Source: Isoetes taiwanensis (Eukaryota > Streptophyta > Lycopodiopsida > Isoetales > Isoetaceae). Taken from it: a stretch of DNA of 64,000 nt. The notes under the pieces are model-generated. The model was not told where the DNA came from. It ran no database searches and saw nothing but the letters and a program-made list of their open reading frames with translations. Positions within the stretch are counted from its first letter, which is position 1, and every line of letters begins with the position of its first letter. Of this stretch, positions 1 to 13,824 are shown piece after piece. The stretch lies in assembly GCA_021234155.1 (NCBI GenBank), contig JAJEKV010000025.1, positions 290,474-354,473 of the forward strand, written 5' to 3'. Both the position numbers and the translations under genes were made by a program.

Positions 1-3000
1 CTGCCAACACCCCAACTCCACTTCAAGACACGGCCGCAAGGTCCCTACCGACCGACAAGGAGAGGGCTCCAAACGAAAACCCCGGGCTGCCGTGCTCTAG
101 AAGGGTTTACGCTTTGGGGCCGAGTCCTGGTCTGCTGCACTTGGGACCTGGGCCGAAGAAGCAAAAGCCGAGAATACGGAGCAAGGGGAACCGGGACGGA
201 GCGGAGTTTGGGCCATTTCCTCCTCCGTGGCAAGTAGAAGTCGGGGCTTTTGGTGCTGGGCAAGACATTCAGAATTCGGGCAATTAATGCATTGCACCCA
301 AAATAAATTCGGGTTTTTGCCGCCGGGATCCCTAATTCATCTCCAAAGACACGCCCAATTTTCGGAATTTTCGAGAAGGTCTAGGCCAAAGGGTTAGCAT
401 TAGAACGGTCGGGGCAGCCCTGTAGGCAACCGAAGCCGCACCCTTCCCCAAGTCAAACGAGGCCAGGACCTTGCGTGGGATCCTCACAAGAGGGAGAGTC
501 CACCCCGTGAGGCGGATCCAAAAAGTTCCCCGAGGCAGCCTCTTTCCCGCGCCTTCCCCTGGCCGCACGCTAATGACCACCTCCCGAGTCTCCTGCCTCT
601 ATCCGACCGCTGGATCCTCCGCTCATGGGCCCCCTTCGAAGGTCCAAAAGATTCCAGATCGGGTCCGGGAGAACTTGTCAAACCGCTGGGCGCCCCGATG
701 TCTACTTTGTAGAAACCGCAAGACTGCTTTTGTCGCTCGCACCGGGATGCTCCTGAATGGCAAATAGACCCCGCCAAATCGTCCGAATGGCGAAATTACC
801 CTAGGGAGCAAGTTACACGGCCGGTTTTGCATAAAGAAGGAAACACTCACGCCTCCACGACAAAGATCCCGCATGCACATCCTAGGCCAATTGACTACGA
901 AAGTGTGATGGAAGTGAGCTACTTTGGCTTCTTTGGAGTTCGGTGGTCTTCTGGCCACGAACTTGGTCCCCTGTGGCAATGTCGACGCTCGAGTCCATTG
1001 GCAGAGTCAGATCGCGATTCCTGAGAGGGAGGTCGCCCGCCCGGCCCCTGTGGCCTTGGGGAGAGGAAATTTGGGGCAAGCAGCCTCCCGAGGGATTTTA
1101 GGGTCAAGGCCTCAAGGCCAACACCCCAACTCCATCTTCAAGACACGGGCAAGGTCCCGCCGACCGACAAGGAGAGGGCTCCAAACGAAACCCCGTGGGC
1201 TGCCGTGCTCTAGAAGGGTTTACGCTTTTGGGGCCGAGTCCGGGTCCGCTGCACTTGGGACCTCCGGGCGGTGAAGCAAAGAGCCAAGAATACGGAGCAA
1301 GGGGAACCGACGGAGCGGAGTTTGGGCCTTTCCTCCTCCCGATGTGGCAAGTAGAAGTCGGGGGCTTTTGGTGCTGGCAAGACATTCAGAATTCGCAATT
1401 AATGCATTGCACCTAAAATAAATTCCGGTTTTGCCCGGATCCCTAATTCATCTCCAAAGACACGCCCAATTTTCGGAATTTTCGGAGAAGGTCTAGGTCA
1501 AAGGGTTAAGATTAGAACGGCCGGGCAGCCCGCTGTGGCAACCGAAGCCGCACCCTTCCCCAAGTCAAACGAGGCCGACCTTGCAGGGATCCCTCACAAG
1601 AGGGGGAGAGTCCGACCCCGTGAGGCTGGATCCAAAAGTTCCCGAGGCAGCTCTTCCCGGGCGGCCCCCGGGTCGACGCTTAATGACCACCCCTCCCCGA
1701 GCCCTGCCCCTATCCCGACCGCTGGATCCTCCGCTCAGGCCCCTCTTCGAAGGTCCAAAAGATTCCAGATCGGGTCCGAGAACTTGTCAAACCGCTGGCC
1801 CCGATGTCGGCCTTGTAGAAACCGGTGACTGCTTTTGTCGCTCGCACCGGGATGCTCCCGAATGGCAAATAGACCCCGCCAAATCGTCCGGAATGGCTTA
1901 AATTACCCTAGGGAGCAAGTTACACTGGCCGGTTTTATAAAAGAAGGAAACACTCACGCCTCCACGACAAGATCCCGCATGCACATCCTAGGCCAATTGA
2001 CTACGAGTGTGATGGAAGTGAGCTACTTTGGCGCTTTTGGAGTTCGGGTGGTCTTCTGGCCACGGAACTTGGTCCCTGTGGCAATGTCGACGCTCGAGTC
2101 CATTGGCAGAGTCGATCGCGATTCCCGAGAGAGGGAGGTCGCCCGCCCGGCCCCTGTGGCCTTGGGGGAGAGGAAATTTGGGGCAAGCAGCCTCCGGAGG
2201 GATTTTAGGGTCCAAGGCCCAAGGCCAACACCCCAACCCACTTCAAGACACGGCGCAAGGTCCCTACCGACCGACAAGGAGAGGGCCTCCAAACGAAACC
2301 CCGTGGGCTGCCGTGCTCTAGAAGGGTTTACGTTTTGGGGCCGAGTCCCGGGTCTGCTGCACTTGGGACCCGGCCGAAGCAAGCACCGAGAATACGGAGC
2401 AAGGGGAACGGACGAGCGGAGTTTGGGCCTTTCCTCCTCCCCGGCGTGGCAAGTAGAAGTCGGGGGGGCTTTGTGCTGGCAAGACATTCAGAATTCGCAA
2501 TTAATGCATTGCACGAAAATAAATTCGGTTTTTGCCACGGATCCCTAATTCATCTCCAAAGACACGCCCAATTTTCGAATTTTCTGGAGAAGGTCTAGGC
2601 CAAAGGGTTAGTGATTAGAACGGTCGGGCAGCCCGCTGTGGCAACCGAGCTGGCACCCTTCCCCAAGTCAAACGAGGCCAGACCTGTGTGGATCCCTCAC
2701 AAGAGGGGAGAGTCCCGACCCCGTGAGGCGGGATCCAAAAGTTCCCCGAGGCAGCTCTTCTCGGCGCCGCCCCCCGGTCGCACGCTTACGACCACCTCCC
2801 CCGAGCCCGGGCCCCTATCCGACCGCTGATCCTCCGCTCGTGGGCCCCTCTTCGAAGGTCCAAAAGATTCCAGATCGGTCCGGGAGAACTTGTCAAACCA
2901 TGGGCGCCCCGATGTCGAGGGCTTTGTAGAAACCGTGACATTGTTTTGTCGTCGGGCACCGGGATGCCCGAATGGCAAATAGACCCCGCCAAATCGTCCG

Positions 3001-6000
3001 GAATGGCTAAATTACCCTAGGGAGCAAGTTACACTGGCCGGTTTTGGCGAAAAGAAGGAAACACTCACGCCTCCACGACAAGATCCCCGCATGCACATCC
3101 TAGGCCAATTGACTACGAAAGTGTGATGGAAGTGAGCTACTTGGCGCTTCTTGGAGTTCGGGTGGTCTTCGCCACGGAACTTGGTCCCTGTGGCAATGTC
3201 GACGCTCGAGTCCATTGGCGAGTCGATCGCGATTCTCGAGAGGGGAGGTCGCCCGGCCCGGCCCCCGTGGCCTTGGGGAGAGGAAATTTGGGGCAAGCAG
3301 CCTCCGGAGGGATTTTAGGGTCCGGCCTCCTCAAGGCCAACACCCCAACTCCACTTCAAGACACGGGCAAGGTCCCGCCGACCGACAAGGAGAGGGCCTC
3401 CCAAACGAAAACCCCGTGGGCTGCCGTGCTCTAGAAGGGTTTACGCTTTGGGGCCGAGTCCCGGTCTGCTGCACTTGGGACCTGGCCGAAGCAGCAGCCG
3501 GAGAATACGGAGCAAGGGGAACCGACGGAGCGGAGTTTGGGCCTTTCCTCCTCCCGATGTGGCAAGTAGAAGTCGGGGGCTTTTTGCTGGCAAGACATTC
3601 AGAATTCGCAATTAATGCATTGCACTAAAATAAATTCCGGTTTTTTTGCCGGATCCCTAATTCATCTCCAAAGACACGGCCCAATTTTCGGAATTTTCTG
3701 AGAAGGTCTAGGTCAAAGGGTTAGATTAGAACGGGTCGGGCAGCCCGCTGTGGCAACCGAGCCGCACCCTTCCCCAAGTCAAACGAGGCCAGACCTTGCA
3801 GGGATCCCTCACAAGAGGGGAGAGTCCGACCCCGTGAGGCGGGATCCAAAAGTTCCCCGAGGCAGCCCTTCCCGGCAAGCCCCCGGGTCGCGACGCTTAA
3901 TGACCACCCTCCCGAGCCCTGCCCCTATCCCACCGCTGATCCTCCGCTCAGGCCCTCTTCGAAGGTCCAAAAGATTCCAGATCGGGTCCCGAGAACTTGT
4001 CAAACCGCTGGGCCCCGATGTCTACCTTTGTAGAAACCGCAGACTGCTTTTGTCGCTCGGGCACCGGGATGTTCCTGGAATGGCAAATAGACCCCGCCAA
4101 ATCGTCCGAATGGCTTAAATTACCCTAGGGAGCAAGTTACACTGGCCGGTTTTGGCGAAAAGAAGGAAACACTCACGCCTCCACGACAAGATCCCGCATG
4201 CACATCCTAGGCCAATTGACTACGAAAGTGTGATGGAAGTGAGCTACTTTGGCGCTTCTTGGAGTTCGGTGGTCTTCTCGCCACCGGAACTTGGTCCCTG
4301 TGGCAATGTCGACGCTCGAGTCCATTGGCGAGTCAGATCATGATTCCTGAGAGGGAGGTCGCCCGGGTCCGGCCCCCGTGGCCTTGGGGAGAGGAAATTT
4401 GGGGCAAGCAGCAGCCCGAGGGATTTTAGGGTCCAAGGCTCAAGGCCAACACCCCAACTCCACTTCAAAGACACAAGAAGGTCCCGCCGACCGACAAGGA
4501 GAGGGCTCCCAAACGAAACCCCGTGGGCTGCCGTGCTCTAGAAGGGTTTACGTTTTGGGGCCGAAGTCCCCGGTCCGCTGCACTTGGGACCCCGGGCGGA
4601 AGCAGCAGCCGAGAATACGGAGCAAGGGGAACCGACGGAGCGGAGTTTGGGCCTTTCCTCCTCCCGATGTGGCAAGTAGAAGTCGGGGGCTTTGGCAAAG
4701 GGCAAGACATTCAGAATTCGCAATTAATGCATTGCACTAAAATAAATTCGTTTTTTGCCACGGATCCCTAATTCATCTCCAAAGACACGGCCCAATTTTC
4801 GGAATTTTCTGAGAAGGTCTAGGTCAAAGGGTTAGCATTAGAACGGGTCGGGGCAGCCCGCTGTGGCAACCGAAGCCGCACCCTTCCCCAAGTCAAACGA
4901 GGCCAGACCTTGCAGGGATCCTCACAAGAGGGGAGAGTCCCGACCCCGTGAGGCGGGATCCAAAAGTTCCCGAGGCAGCTCTTCCCGGCAAAGCCCCCGG
5001 GCTGCATGACGCTAATGACCACCCCTCCCGAGCCCGGCCCCTATCCGACCGCTGATCCTCCGCTCAGGCCCCTTCGGGAAGGTCCAAAAGATTCCAGATC
5101 GGTCCGAGAACTTGTCAAACCGCTGGGCGCCCCGATGTCTACTTTGTAGAAACCAAGACTGCTTTTTGTCGCTCGCACCGGGATGTCCGAATGGCAAATA
5201 GACCCCGCCAAATCGTCCGGAATGGCTTAAATTACCCTAGGGAGCAAGTTACACGGCCGGTTTTGGCGTAAAGAAGGAAACACTCACGCCTCCACGACAA
5301 GATCCCCGCATGCACATCCTAGGCCAATTGACTACGAAAGTGTGATGGAAGTGAGCTACTTTGGCGCTTCTTGAGTTCGGGTGGTCTCCTGGCCACGGAA
5401 CTTGGTCCCTGTGGCAATGTCGACGCTCGAGTCCATTGGCAGAGTCGATCGCGGATTCCGAGAGGGGAGGTCGCCCGTCCGGCCCCCGTGGCCTTGGGGA
5501 GAGGAAATTTGGGGCAAGCAGCCCCGAGGGATTTTAGGGTCCCGCCTCAAGGCCAACACCCCAACCCCACTTCAAGACACGGGGCTAAGGTCCCCGCCGA
5601 CCGACAAGGAGAGGGCCTCCAAACGAAACCCCGTGGGCTGCCGTGCTCTAGAAGGGTTTACGCTTTGGGGCCGAAGTCCCGGTTCTGCTGCACTTGGGAC
5701 CGGGCCGGAAGCAAAGAGCCGAGAATACGGAGCAAGGGGAACCGACGGAGCGGAGTTTGGGCCTTTCCTCCTCCCGATGTGGCAAGTAGAAGTCTGGGGG
5801 CTTTTGCAAAGGGCAAGACATTTCAGAATTCGCAATTAATGCATTGCACTAAAATAAATTCATTTTTGCCACCGGATCCCTAATTCATCTCCAAAGACAC
5901 GGCCCAATTTTCGAATTTTCTGAGAAGGTCTAGGTCAAAGGGTTAAGATAGGAACGGCCGGCAGCAGCCCGCTGTGGCAACCGAAGCCGCACCCTTCCCC

Positions 6001-9000
6001 AAGTCAAACGAGGCCAGACCTTGCGTGGATCCCTCACAAGAGGGGAGAGTCCCGACCCCGTGAGGCGGATCCAAAAGTTCCCGAGGCAGCTCTTCCCGGC
6101 GGCCAAGCCCCTGGGTCGCGACGCTAATGACCACCCTCCCTGAGCCCTGCCCCTATCCGACCGCTGATCCTCCGCTCGTGGGCCCTCTTCGAAGGTCCAA
6201 AAGATTCCAGATCGGGTCCCGAGAACTTGTCAAACCGCTGGGCGCCCCGATGTCGGCCTTTGTAGAAACCGCGACTGCTTTTGTCGCTCGCACCGGGATG
6301 TTCGAATGGCAAATAGACCCCGCCAAATCGCCCCGAATGGCGAAATTACCCTAGGGAGCAAGTTACACTGGCCGGTTTTGCGAAAAGAAGGAAACACTCA
6401 CGCCTCCACGACAAGATCCCGCATGCACATCCTAGGCCAATTGACTACGAAAGTGTGATGGAAGTGAGCTACTTTGGCGCTTCTTGGAGTTCGGGTGGTC
6501 TTCTCGCCACGGAACTTGGTCCCTGTGGCAATGTCGACGCTCCGAGTCCATTGGCAGAGTCGATCGCGATTCGAGAGAGGGAGGTCGCCCGTCCGGCCCC
6601 CGTGGCCTTGGGGAGAGGAAATTTGGGGCAAGCAGCCCTGAGGGATTTTAGGGTCCAAGGCCTCAAGGCCAACACCCCAACCCCACTTCAAGACACTACA
6701 AGAAGGTCCCTACCGACCGACAAGGAGAGGGGCCTCCCAAACGAAAACCCCGTGGGCTGCCGTGCTCTAGAAGGGTTTACGCTTTGGGGCCGAAGTCCCC
6801 GGGTCCGTTGCACTTGGGACCGGGCCGAGAAGCAAAGAGCCGGAGAATACCTGAGCAAGGGGAACTGACGAGCGGAGTTTGGGCCTTTCCTCCTCCCGAT
6901 GTGGCAAGTAGAAGTCGGGGGCTTTTGCTGGCAAGACATTCAGAATTCGCAATTAATGCATTGCACCTAAAATAAATTCGCTTTTTGCCAATGGATCCCT
7001 AATTCATCTCCAAAGACACGCCCAATTTTTCGAATTTTCGGAGAAGGTCTAGGTCAAAGGGTTAGCATTAGAACGGCCGGGCAGCCCGCTGTGGCAACCG
7101 AGCTGGCACCCTTCCCCAAGTCAAACGAGGCCTGACCTTGCAGGATCCTCACAAGAGGGGAGAGTCCGACCCCGTGAGGCTGGATCCAAAAGTTCCCGAG
7201 GCAGCTCTTCCCCGGCCGGGCCCCCGGTCGCGACGCTAATGACCACCTCCCCGAGCCCTGTTCCCCTATCCCGACCGCTGATCCTCCGCTCATGGGGCCC
7301 TCTTCGAAGGTCCAAAAGATTCCAGATCGGGTCCGGAGAACTTGTCAAACCGCGGGCGGCCCCGATGTCTACTTTGTAGAAACCGTGACTGCTTTTGTCT
7401 CGCACCGGGATGCTCCCGAATGGCAAATAGACCCCGCCAAATCGTCCGAATGGCTTAAATTACCCTAGGGAGCAAGTTACACGGGCCGGTTTTTGCTAAA
7501 AAGAAGGAAACACTCACGCCTCCACGACAAGATCCCCGCATGCACATCCTAGGCCAATTGACTACGAGTGTGATGGAAGTGAGCTACTTTGGCGCTTTGG
7601 AGTTCGGTGGTCTTCTGGCCACGAACTTGGTCCCTGTGGCAATGTCGACGCTCGAGTCCATTGGCAGAGTCAGATCGCGATTCCGAGAGGGGAGGTCGCC
7701 CGTCCGGCCCCCGTGGCCTTGGGGAGAGGAAATTGGGGCAAGCAGCCTCCCGAGGGGATTTTAGGGTCCCAGGCCTCGGGGCCAACACCCCAACCCCACT
7801 TCAAGACACGGCGCAAGGTCCCGGCCGACCGACAAGGAGAGGGCCTCAAACGAAAACCCCGTGGGCTGCCGTGCTCTAGAAGGGTTTACGCTTTTGGGGC
7901 CGAAGTCCCCGGTCTGCTGCACTTGGGACCCGGGCCGAAGCAAAGCAGCCGGAGAATACGGAGCAAGGGGAACTGACGGAGCATGGGAGTTTGGGCCTTT
8001 CCTCCTCCCGATGTGGCAAGTAGAAGTCGGGGGCTTTTGCGCTGGCAAGACATTCAGAATTCGCAATTAATGCATTGCACCTAAAATAAATCTCGTTTTT
8101 GCCACCGGATCCCTAATTCATCTCCAAAGACACGGCCCAATTTCGGAATTTTCTGAGAAGGTCTAGGTCAAAGGGTTAGATTAGAACGGGTCGGGCAGCC
8201 CGCTGGTGGCAACCGAGCTGGCACCCTTCCCCAAGTCAAACGAGGCCAGACCTTGCGGTGGATCCCACAAGAGGGGAGAGTCCCGGACCCCGTGAGGCGG
8301 GATCCAAAAGTTCCCGAGGCAGCTCTTCCTCGGCAGCCGGCCCCCGGGGGTCGACGCTAATGACCACCCTCCCTGAGCCCTGCCTCCCCTATCCGACCGC
8401 TGATCCTCCGCTCGGGGCCCCCCTTCGAAGGTCCAAAAGATTCCAGATCGGGTCCGGGAGAACTTGTCAAACCGCTGGGCCCCCGATGCGGCCTTTGTAG
8501 AAACCGCGACTGCTTTTGTCGCTCGGCACCGGGATGTCCGAATGGCAAATAGACCCCGCCAAATCGTCCTGAATGGCTAAATTACCCTAGGGAGCAAGTT
8601 ACACTGGCCGGTTTTTATAAAGAAGGAAACACTCACACCCTCCACGACAAGATCCCCGCATGCACATCCTAGGCCAATTGACTACGAAAGTGTGATGGAA
8701 GTGAGCTACTTTGGCGCTTCTTGAGTTCGGGTGGTCTTCGCCACGAACTTGGTCCCTGTGGCAATGTCGACGCTCCGAGTCCATTGGCGAGTCGATCGCG
8801 ATTCCCGAGAGGGAGGTCGCCTGGTCCGGCCCCTGTGGCCTTGGGAGAGGAAATTTGGGGCAAGCAGCCTCCGGAGGGATTTTAGGGTCCATAGCCAAGG
8901 CCAACACCCCAACCCCACTTCAAGACAGACCGCAAGGTCCCCGCCGACCGACAAGGAGAGGGCTCCAAACGTGAAACCCCGTGGGCTGCCGTGCTCTAGA

Positions 9001-12000
9001 AGGGTTTACGCTTTGGGGGCCGAAGTCCCGGTCTGCTGCACTTGGGACCCGGCCGAAGCAAAGACCCAAGAATACGGAGCAAGGGGAACCGACGGAGCGG
9101 AGTTTGGGCCTTCCTCCTCCCCCGATGTGGCAAGTAGAAGTCGGGGGCTTTTGCGCTGGCAAGACATTCGTGAATTCGCAATTAATGCATTGCACCTAAA
9201 AATAAATTCGGGTTTTTGCCGCTGGATCCCTAATTCATCTCCAAAGACACGCCCAATTTTTCGGAATTTTCGGAGAAGGTCTAGGTCAAAGGGTTAGCAT
9301 TAGAACGGGTCGGGCAGCCCGCTGTGGCAACCGAAGCCGCACCCTTCCCCAAGTCAAACGAGGCCAGGACCTTGCGGGATCCCTCACAAGAGGGGAGAGT
9401 CCCGACCCCGTGAGGCGGATCCAAAAGTTCCCCGAGGCAGCCCCTTCCCCGGCGCTTGGCCCCCGGGCCGCACGCTTAACGACCACCTCCCTGAGCCCTG
9501 CGCTCTATCCCACCGCTGATCCTCCGCTCAGGGCCCCTTCTTCGGAAGGTCCAAAAGATTCCAGATCGGTCCCGAGAACTTGTCAAACCGCTGGGGCCCC
9601 GATGTCGGCCTTTGTAGAAACCGCGACTGCTTTTGTCGCTCGGCACCGGGATGCTCCGAATGGCAAATAGACCCCGCCAAATCGTCCGAATGGCGGTAAA
9701 TTACCCTAGGGAGCAAGTTACACTGGCCGGTTTTTATAAAGAAGGAAACACTCACGCCTCCACGACAAGATCCCGCATGCACATCCTAGGCCAATTGACT
9801 ACGAAAGTGTGATGGAAGTGAGCTACTTTGGCGCTTCTTGGAGTTCGGGTGGTCTTCGCCACGAACTTGGTCCCTGTGGCAATGTCGACGCTCGAGTCCA
9901 TTGGCGTAGTCGATCGCGATTCGAGAGGGGAGGTCGCCTGGCCCGGCCCCTGTGGCCTTTGGGAGAGGAAATTTGGGGCAAGCAGCCCCGAGGGGATTTT
10001 AGGGTCCAAGGCTCAAGGCCAACACCCCAACCCCACTTCAAGACACGGCCAAGGTCCCGCCGACCGACAAGGAGAGGGCCTCCCAAACGAAACCCCGTGG
10101 GTTGCCGTGCTCTAGAAGGGTTTACGCTTTGGGGCCGAAGTCCCGGGTCCGCTGCACTTGGGACCGGGCGAAGAAGCAAAAGAACCGAATACGGAGCAAG
10201 GGGAACCGACGGAGCTGAGTTTGGGCCTTTCCTCCTCCCGATGTGGCAAGTAGAAGTCGGGGGGCTTTTGCGCTGGCAAGACATTCAGAATTCGCAATTA
10301 ATGCATTGCACCTAAAAATAAATTCGCTTTTTGCCAAATGGATCCCTAATTCATCTCCAAAGACACGCCCAATTTTCGGAATTTTCTGAGAAGGTCTAGG
10401 TCAAAGGGTTAGCATTAGAACGGTCGGGCAGCCCGCTGGTGTGGCAACCGAGCTGGCACCCTTCCCCAAGTCAAACGAGGCCAGGACCTTGCAGTGGATC
10501 CCTCACAAGAGGGGAGAGTCCGACCCCGTGAGGCGGGATCCAAAAGTCCCCGAGGCAGCCTCTTCCCCGGCGCCGGGCCCCCTGGTCGCACGCTAATGAC
10601 CACCCTCCCCGAGCCCGCCTCCCCTATCCGACCGCTGGATCCTCCCGCTCAGGCCCCTTCGAAGGTCCAAAAGATTCCAGATCGGGTCCCGAGAACTTGT
10701 CAAACCGCTGGGCGCCCCGGGATGTCTACTTTGTAGAAACCGCAGACTGCTTTGTCGTCGCACCGGGATGCTCCGAATGGCAAATAGACCCCGCCAAATC
10801 GTCCGAATGGCGTAAATTACCCTAGGGAGCAAGTTACACCGGCCGGTTTTATGTAAAGAAGGAAACACTCACGCCTCCACGACAAGATCCCGCATGCACA
10901 TCCTAGGCCAATTGACTACGAGTGTGATGGAAGTGAGCTACTTTGGCGCTTCTTGAGTTCGGGTGGTCTTCGCCACTGAACTTGGTCCCTGTGGCAATGT
11001 CGACGCTCGAGTCCATTGGCGAGCCGACCGACAAGGATTCCTCGAGAGGGAGGTCGCCCGTCCGTCCCCTGGGTGGCCTTGGGGAGAGGAAATTTGGGGC
11101 AAGCAGCCTCCCCGAGGGATTTTAGGGTCCGGCCCGAGGCCAACACCCCAACTCCACTTCAAGACACGGGAAGGTCCCGCCGACCGACAAGGAGAGGGCC
11201 TCTCAAACGGAAAACCCCGTGGGCTGCCGTGCTCTAGAAGGGTTTACGCTTTGGGGGCCGAAGTCCTGGGTCTTCCGATTCCAGGATCCACGGGAGAACT
11301 TGATCCCTGTGGCAATGTCGGGCCTTTTCTGAGTCCATTGGCGAGCCAAATCAAAGCGTTTTTTGGAGTGGGTTCCGGTGAGGGAGGTTGCCCGCCCTGC
11401 ACCTCCCCTGTGGCCTTGGGGAGAGGAAATTTTCGGAGAAGGGCAAGCAGCATTAGAACCGGGGCGCCTCGCCGTGGAGGGATTTTAGTGTCCTCGGCCC
11501 AACACCCCAACTCCACTTCAAGACATGGCGCAAAGTCCCACCACCCCTGCCGTGCTCTAGAAACTTTCCAGTCCCGGTCTTCAAGACATGGCGAGTCCAT
11601 TGGCAAAGTCCCCTTCCCTGTGGCCTTGGGGAGAGGAAATTGGGGCAACGCCTTCCGAGGACAAGGAGGCCAACACCCCAACTCCACTTCAAGACATGGC
11701 GAAAGTCCCTCCAAACAAGGAGAGGGCCTCCAAACGTAAACCCCGCGGGCTGCCGTGCTCTAGAAGGGTTTACGCTTTGGGGCCGAAGTCCTCGGGTCTT
11801 TGGCCACGGAACTTGGTTCCCGTGAGCAATGTCAACGTTCGAGTCCATTGGCAGAGCCAAATCGTGGGTTCCGAGAGGGGAGGTTGCCCGCTCTTCCCTG
11901 TGGCCTTAGGGAGAGGAAATTTGGGGAAAGCAGCCTCCTGAGGGATTTTAGGGTCCAAGGCTCAAGGCCAACACCCCAACCCACTTCAAGACACGCCGCT

Positions 12001-12411
12001 AGGTCCGGGCCGACCGACAAGGAGAGGGCCTCCCAAACGTAAAACCCCGTGGAGTTGCCGTGCTCTAGAAGGGTTTACGCTTTGGGGCCGAAGTCCTAGT
12101 CTGCTGCAGCTTGAACGGCCGGAGAAGCCGCGCCGAGAACGCATAGCAAGGGGAACTGACGGAACGGAGTTTGGACCTCCTCCTCCTCCGATGTGGCAAT
12201 TAGAAGTCGGGGGCTTTTGCAGTGGGCAACACACGATTAAATTCATAATTAATGCATTGCACTAAAATAAATTCTGATTTTTTTGCCACCTGGATCCCTA
12301 ATTCATCTCCAAAGACGGCCCAATTTTCGGAATTTTTGGAGAAGGTCTAGGTCAAAGGGTTAGCATTAGAACTGTCGGGCAGCCCGCTATGAGGCAACCG
12401 AGCTGATTTGG
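1..12411 (+). repeat. Satellite array, family A (~1.11 kb monomer)
   Basis: Direct tandem array of a GC-rich monomer. The anchor TAATTCATCTCCAAAGAC recurs at about 333, 1444, 2546, 3658, 4769, 5881, 7000, 8114, 9231, 10347 and 12299, so spacing is 1,102-1,119 bp except for the last, 1,952 bp, which spans a rearranged stretch. Each monomer carries the same blocks in order: a TTAATGCATTGCAC block, the anchor, CAAGTCAAACGAGGCC, AAGATTCCAGATCGG, GAAGGAAACACTCAC, a block with GTCGACGCTCGAGTCC, and ACCGACAAGGAGAGGG. Open frames of 60-250 codons occur on both strands but change length and frame from copy to copy, so they are by-products of GC content and not genes. Copies differ mainly by 1-3 nt indels. 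The array starts before the window and breaks off at about 12,411 in mid-monomer. Function is unknown; such arrays are typical of heterochromatin. Confidence 0.96.
11270..11800 (+). repeat. Rearranged and truncated satellite A monomers
   Basis: The normal order of blocks breaks down here. After a standard GGGTTTACGCTTTGGGG block the sequence jumps to shortened pieces of the CCTGTGGCAATGTCG, GTCCATTGGC and CTTGGGGAGAGGAAATT blocks, repeated at irregular spacing of roughly 250-300 bp with inserted bases. Normal order returns near 11,740 and runs into a last, more diverged monomer that ends at about 12,411. Degenerate partial units near an array edge are commonly left by unequal crossover. Confidence 0.75.
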
Positions 12412-13480
12412 AAGATTTGAAGATGCAGCTTTGACTTCAAGCCACAAAGAAACATAAATTTAGTGGTTGCTTCTATCAGCCGTTGGAGAAAAATCCAAGC
12501 CGACCGGCCCATCACAAACTTCTAAGAATGTGCATTTGAAAGATTTAGAACATGGAAGTGTCCCATTTGTAAGAGCTACAGAGAGTCCAAACCACAAATA
12601 ATCTCGTGGTCGGGTTCTACCACCAAGTCGAAATGTCGCAGTAAAACCTCAGTTCAAATGGCAAATCGAATCAAGAAGGCTTATATCCAATGTAAGAATG
12701 CAAAATATCTTCAAGAATCCTTCAGATCATGTTCATGCATATGTATCAATGCTAGATTGTACCCAAGAGAAAATATAACAATGTACAAAACATAGGTTTA
12801 TTGAACAAAAGATCACTTGAACAATTCAAAGATACTCCTCCCGAGCTTGGCTTATGGTTTCTATCGTGGAAGTCCTCCACTTGTCCATCCCCTTTGAACC
12901 ATAGCTCCATGTCAAGTATGTCCGGCATCACCATGCATATGTCGACGCTTAGTATCATGTTAATGCTTTTTCCCCGTGGTGCTTCCAAACCCCGACCATC
13001 TTTTCAAGAAGCACCCTCATCATGCTAGGCAGCTCACCGGGTTCCTAGCAATTTGGTCGCTGCCTTCTCACCAATCACATACTTTTTTAACACTTTCATC
13101 CGATGGATCGTTGTTTCATAGTCCTCATCTTCGAAAGTGGAGGAGGGGGGGTTCACTGAGGATTCCCTTCCTTCTCATGCCCTCGACGGCTCCTACACCA
13201 AGCTATAGATTAGAAAATAGATAAAATACAATAAAAGTGTATAAACTACAGAGTGTAGCCTTACTTGTGAAGACAGGTTCCATATCTCTCGCTTCTTGAA
13301 TCCTCATCTCCTCCCCTGAACTGGTTCAAGGCCGAAGCATACCTTCCATGGCCATGTATCCCAAAAGCAATAAAGAAAAAACTCACAATAATCGCGAATG
13401 AAAAACTAGGATCCGAGGATCGCTCGCAATACTCAAATCATAAAAGAAATGGGAAAAATGAAAGCCGGCCGATGACTTTT
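12412..13480. other. Non-coding stretch after satellite A
   Basis: AT-rich sequence with no recognisable gene. Short open frames at 12,752-12,988 (minus) and 12,801-13,224 (plus) overlap on opposite strands and resemble nothing I know. The left boundary is the abrupt end of satellite A after the CCGAGCTG block. Confidence 0.5.
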
Positions 13481-13482
13481 AA

Positions 13483-13585
13483 AGAACAGACGCCGCTTTT
13501 AAGACGATAGACGCCGCTTAACGACGTTTAAAGGTCGCTTAACGACGCCTATAACGACGCTCACGGCTATAACGACGCCGCATTT
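13483..13585. repeat. CGACG/CGCCG motif cluster 1
   Basis: Short GC motifs of the type GACGCCGCTTAACGACG are packed into about 100 bp, with at least five near-copies of TTAACGACG or TATAACGACG in one orientation. The same motif returns at 20,140-20,310 and 20,900-21,335. The contrast with AT-rich surroundings and the transposase between the clusters suggest subterminal transposase-binding repeats. That role is inference. Confidence 0.6.
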
Positions 13586-13824
13586 AAATTTGTTTTGTTT
13601 TCAGATGCCGAGATGCCATATATATTGCCCTATTAGTCCTCCATTTCTCCGCCGCCCCGGCCCTTCGCTTCCCCGCCCTCCATTTTTCCTCCTCCTCCTC
13701 CTCCTTCGCGGAGCTCCTCACCTACATCCGCCATGGCCGCTTCTCCCCGATGCATGCCCGCTGATGCCGCACTGCAGGCCGCGGCAAGCGGCGCCGCTGG
13801 AGCACCGAATCGCCTCCACCGAAA

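Noticed and set aside
1-12411. Many open frames of 60-258 codons on both strands in satellite A
   Set aside because: They recur in register with the satellite, change frame and length between copies because of indels, and have no domain; GC-rich DNA lacks stops by chance.
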